64,000 bases of DNA from Stropharia rugosoannulata (taxonomy: Eukaryota; Basidiomycota; Agaricomycetes; Agaricales; Strophariaceae), in the NCBI GenBank assembly GCA_028532985.1, contig JANCIK010000006.1:1550001-1614000 (forward strand), written 5' to 3'. A model generated the notes under the pieces. That model did not search any database. It was not told the DNA's origin and worked only from the letters and a program-made list of their open reading frames with translations. Numbering within the stretch: the first letter of the stretch is position 1; every line of letters starts with the position of its first letter. The position numbers were made by a program, and so were the translations under genes. Of this stretch, positions 61,469 to 64,000 are shown piece by piece.

Positions 61469-63541
61469 GCTAGAATATAGTGGGACCTTTCACATGTAGA
61501 TTGGATATGAGATGAGCTGCCTTTGTCTTTCTTTTTGATTCTGGAGCTCGTTCCTGCTCAATTCCTGGTCACTGCCTGGACCAGCAATCCATCTATGTGT
61601 TGCTTATTTTCATAATGTTACAAATCCCCATTTCTTCCTGCCTGCATTGTTAATTCTGATGTGCGCCACGTCAATCATGATCATAATATTAACTGGGCAG
61701 CCTCCTCCCCCGCCTTCTCCTTTTTTTACTACTTGCCGCTTCATCTCTTCATCAAACGCGTTGACTCCTTTTGTTTTGTTGTTTTAAGACCTCTTTACTC
61801 ACCATGCGCCCTGGCCCTGATGCCCTTGCTGCATGTTTCTTGAACTACCTTTCCTTCCTTGGGGGTATATTTGCAGAGTCGATCTCTTGTGTTTTTTTAT
61901 TTGGTTATTTTTCTTCACATCTTATTACTATTACATCCATTTTGTCATTATGTGTTTTCCTGGTCTTTCGTCTTTTTGCCCCGATGAGCCTCAAGTAGTA
62001 GCATATCCGCTCCTCCCTGCATCTACTATTAGTCACAAGTTTGCGTACTCAAAAACGATTGAATGCACGTATACCCTTAACTTAAATATACTGTTTGTAT
62101 TTGGTCTTTTTCTTCCAATACACTTAAATTATGCAGGTGCTTGTATTGGGCTTTCAAATTTCATGTGTGGCTGGATATAGCTTGAGGTACCAACTCTGGG
62201 GAGACTGTTCTAACCTTGGAGTATGTATGTGATCGAGATCCTAAATAGGCAAGTAAATAACCCGGAATGGCAACAAATTATAGTACCTGTTTAGGTAAGT
62301 TTTAAATTTGGCACACCACGAGCGTTCTTGAACGCTGTAATATATAATATCACTTACTGTCAAATGCTAAAGGTTGAGGCTGTTGAACAATTAAGACTAG
62401 CTAGATTTTACCTTGCAGGGGGATAATTGATTTATCCCAGGATCATAGGCCCATTGGCCTAGTTTCGCATTCAAGGCTGTGGTATCTTGGGCTATAATAT
62501 GGCAATTCAGGGCGACCTGAAACCGTCGCTGTGTGCTATCCATCGGCCCACCTACAGCGTAGTCTCCGATTTTGATCGTTTAATTCGGATTACAAGGCAC
62601 AGGGTTTAAGCTGTAGTACCTGTGTCAAATCACTCTTTTATTTGATTTCTACAAGAAAAGGAGACTGAACTGGAAAGCACATAGGTACTTAATAGAGAGT
62701 TTTGCGCATACATCCATGCTCAGTGCATATTTCATACTTTGTTTTGAGTAAACAGGACATTATCCCTTCAAGAGCGGAAGCGATTAAGCAATGACGGCGA
62801 CTACGTATCTACCTTCCGAGAGGTGTAAGCACATAAAACCTTTTGGTAAAACATATCAATACAGTTGTCCGAGCGTCCGCAATCCGTACATAACAAGCTT
62901 GAGTGTATGACTTCCCGTGAGAGCATTTACTCGCTAACGTGGGGCCTAGACTGTCGCTGTTCACATCTCGTCTATTATGGTATTAAATGCGGTATGCACA
63001 TGTCATGCAGACATATGGTGGTGTACAAAACATAACCAATAGTTGGGCTTGGCAGTCGTAATTAAGTCTTTCGGAGAATAAACCTGAGGCCAACCGCGCA
63101 CTCCTATCGTCTCCGTGCTTTACACCCGCTGTCGGGCGCATCGTCATCGCCCTACCGCAGATACCACATACAGCTTCCCTGTTCTCGCAGTCACTTAGCC
63201 GAGGTGAAGCAAGCCAGGGCTCAGAGCGCGCGCGACGCTGGTTTTGTTTACTATATGTACATACATTGCGTCCGCTCGGACGGCGGGCAGACAGACGAAA
63301 ATTTGTACACTTTTTGCGTGAAACTAAAGATGCGGATCTAAGTAGAAGAAATGGATGAGTATCCTATGTGCAGTATAAATGATTGCTGGATAAACGATAG
63401 CAACTCGACAGCAGACTGATCAACTACGGCGGGGTTAAATAGGTCGATAAGTAGTAAGGTAGGGAGCGGTGTTCGTGTGCGGTAAGTAGTCTCGAGGTGG
63501 GGGTGTCAGGATTAGACGAAGATGGAGCAGCCGGGCTGGTT
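61469..63541. other. long intergenic region, no supported gene
   Basis: The first ~700 bp is T-rich with chance ORFs, like the region after copy 1, and may be a long 3' UTR. From about 62200 to 63540 I see no ORF, tRNA, repeat or mobile element that can be supported. Confidence 0.45.
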
Positions 63542-64000
63542 CTATGGCGTACATTCTTCTAATACCCATTCGGAGCCGCGCCCATGGGGAGGAAAAGCAT
63601 CGCGGACGAGGCCAGAGTGTCTGCGTTCAATCTCAGAGAAGGTGGGGATTACATGTGTTCGCAGTTGTAAGATGCTACATGCAAGGGGTATGTTAGCTCT
63701 AAGCTTCATGGTACAGAAATGTTGCTCACACTCGACACGCTACTAGGTTCGGAATCACCAAGATTAGAGGGATTCCAACTCCAGTGTGATATCTCGGTGG
63801 TCTGAAAGTAGAGACTATTTATAATTATTATTTGTGAATGCATGCTATGCCGCACCGAAAGAATGTTATTGCGGTAGTGACACCGATGCAAGCAACGAAT
63901 GCAAAAGCTGTTAGACCTGCACAGAGCATATCTGGATTAGGACAATGTCAGAGGCCCTGCCATGGCTTGGGGCTTGCCTTGATTAACAAAGTATCGTGCC
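63542..64000 (-). CDS. 3' part of a fungal multi-helix membrane protein (partial at right edge)
   Basis: Three exons join in phase on the minus strand (63931-63856, 63801-63730, 63674-63542), ending at a TAG at 63544-63542. They encode two hydrophobic helices, CAGLTAFAFVACIGVTTAI and GVGIPLILVIPNLVACRV. A hydrophilic tail follows (THVIPTFSEIERRHSGLVRD) and ends SEWVLEECTP. The ...NLVACRV end of the last helix resembles Agaricomycete DUF6533-type 7TM proteins. The 5' exons lie beyond the window. The exon 2/3 donor (GTGAGC) is a good consensus. Function unknown. Confidence 0.6.

Noticed and set aside
61661..62180. Hydrophobic plus-strand ORFs (up to 115 codons)
   Set aside because: Phe/Leu/Tyr-rich because the DNA is T-rich. 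They look like membrane proteins only through base composition.

Overview
The window is a piece of a fungal nuclear genome, most likely a mushroom-forming basidiomycete (Agaricomycetes). Genes are dense and on both strands. Almost all are split by many 45-80 nt introns with GT...AG ends. The families fit that group: an expanded F-box family, fungal seven-helix membrane proteins, a BAH/PHD/SANT Snt2 protein, a hybrid histidine kinase and tandem type-B carboxylesterases. I saw no tRNA, rRNA, CRISPR array, intact transposon or virus.

Left part (1-11.6 kb): the 3' tail of an unidentified gene, a nitronate monooxygenase, a fungal 7TM membrane protein, one intact F-box gene with two decayed F-box remnants, a UBL-WLM metalloprotease and the small DNA polymerase delta subunit Cdm1/Pol4. 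An unresolved spliced ORF follows.

Middle part (11.6-41.7 kb) is mainly housekeeping and regulation: a phenol-hydroxylase-type FAD monooxygenase, an Msd1/SSX2IP-like spindle-pole coiled-coil protein, a large disordered protein of unknown function, a rhodanese-USP deubiquitinase (Doa4/Ubp5/USP8 type), Snt2, a multi-helix hybrid histidine kinase, a RanBP1-domain nucleoporin-like protein, ALG5 and COX10. Exon phases were checked by hand for the nitronate monooxygenase, 7TM, F-box, WLM, Cdm1, Msd1-like, ALG5 and Ser-rich genes. All gave uninterrupted frames.

Right part (41.8-64 kb) is the accessory region. Five paralogous secreted carboxylesterases (called CE1 to CE5 here, left to right) lie head to tail on the minus strand. 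They are flanked by two paralogous Ser/Thr-rich single-pass membrane proteins that end in the same YGGM tail. CE1-CE4 share a 12-nt microexon that is fused to its neighbour in CE5. CE1 and CE2 use a GC-AG intron where CE3-CE5 have GT-AG. CE1-CE3 share an identical 13-bp TATA-like promoter element. An unresolved Cys-containing ORF sits between CE4 and CE5, and the 3' part of another multi-helix membrane protein gene runs off the right edge.

The working picture is ordinary core eukaryotic genes next to a lineage-specific array of extracellular esterases and cell-surface proteins growing by tandem duplication. I did not find a clearly new multi-gene system. The most unusual material is the intron evolution inside the esterase array and a few conserved-looking proteins that I could not name.
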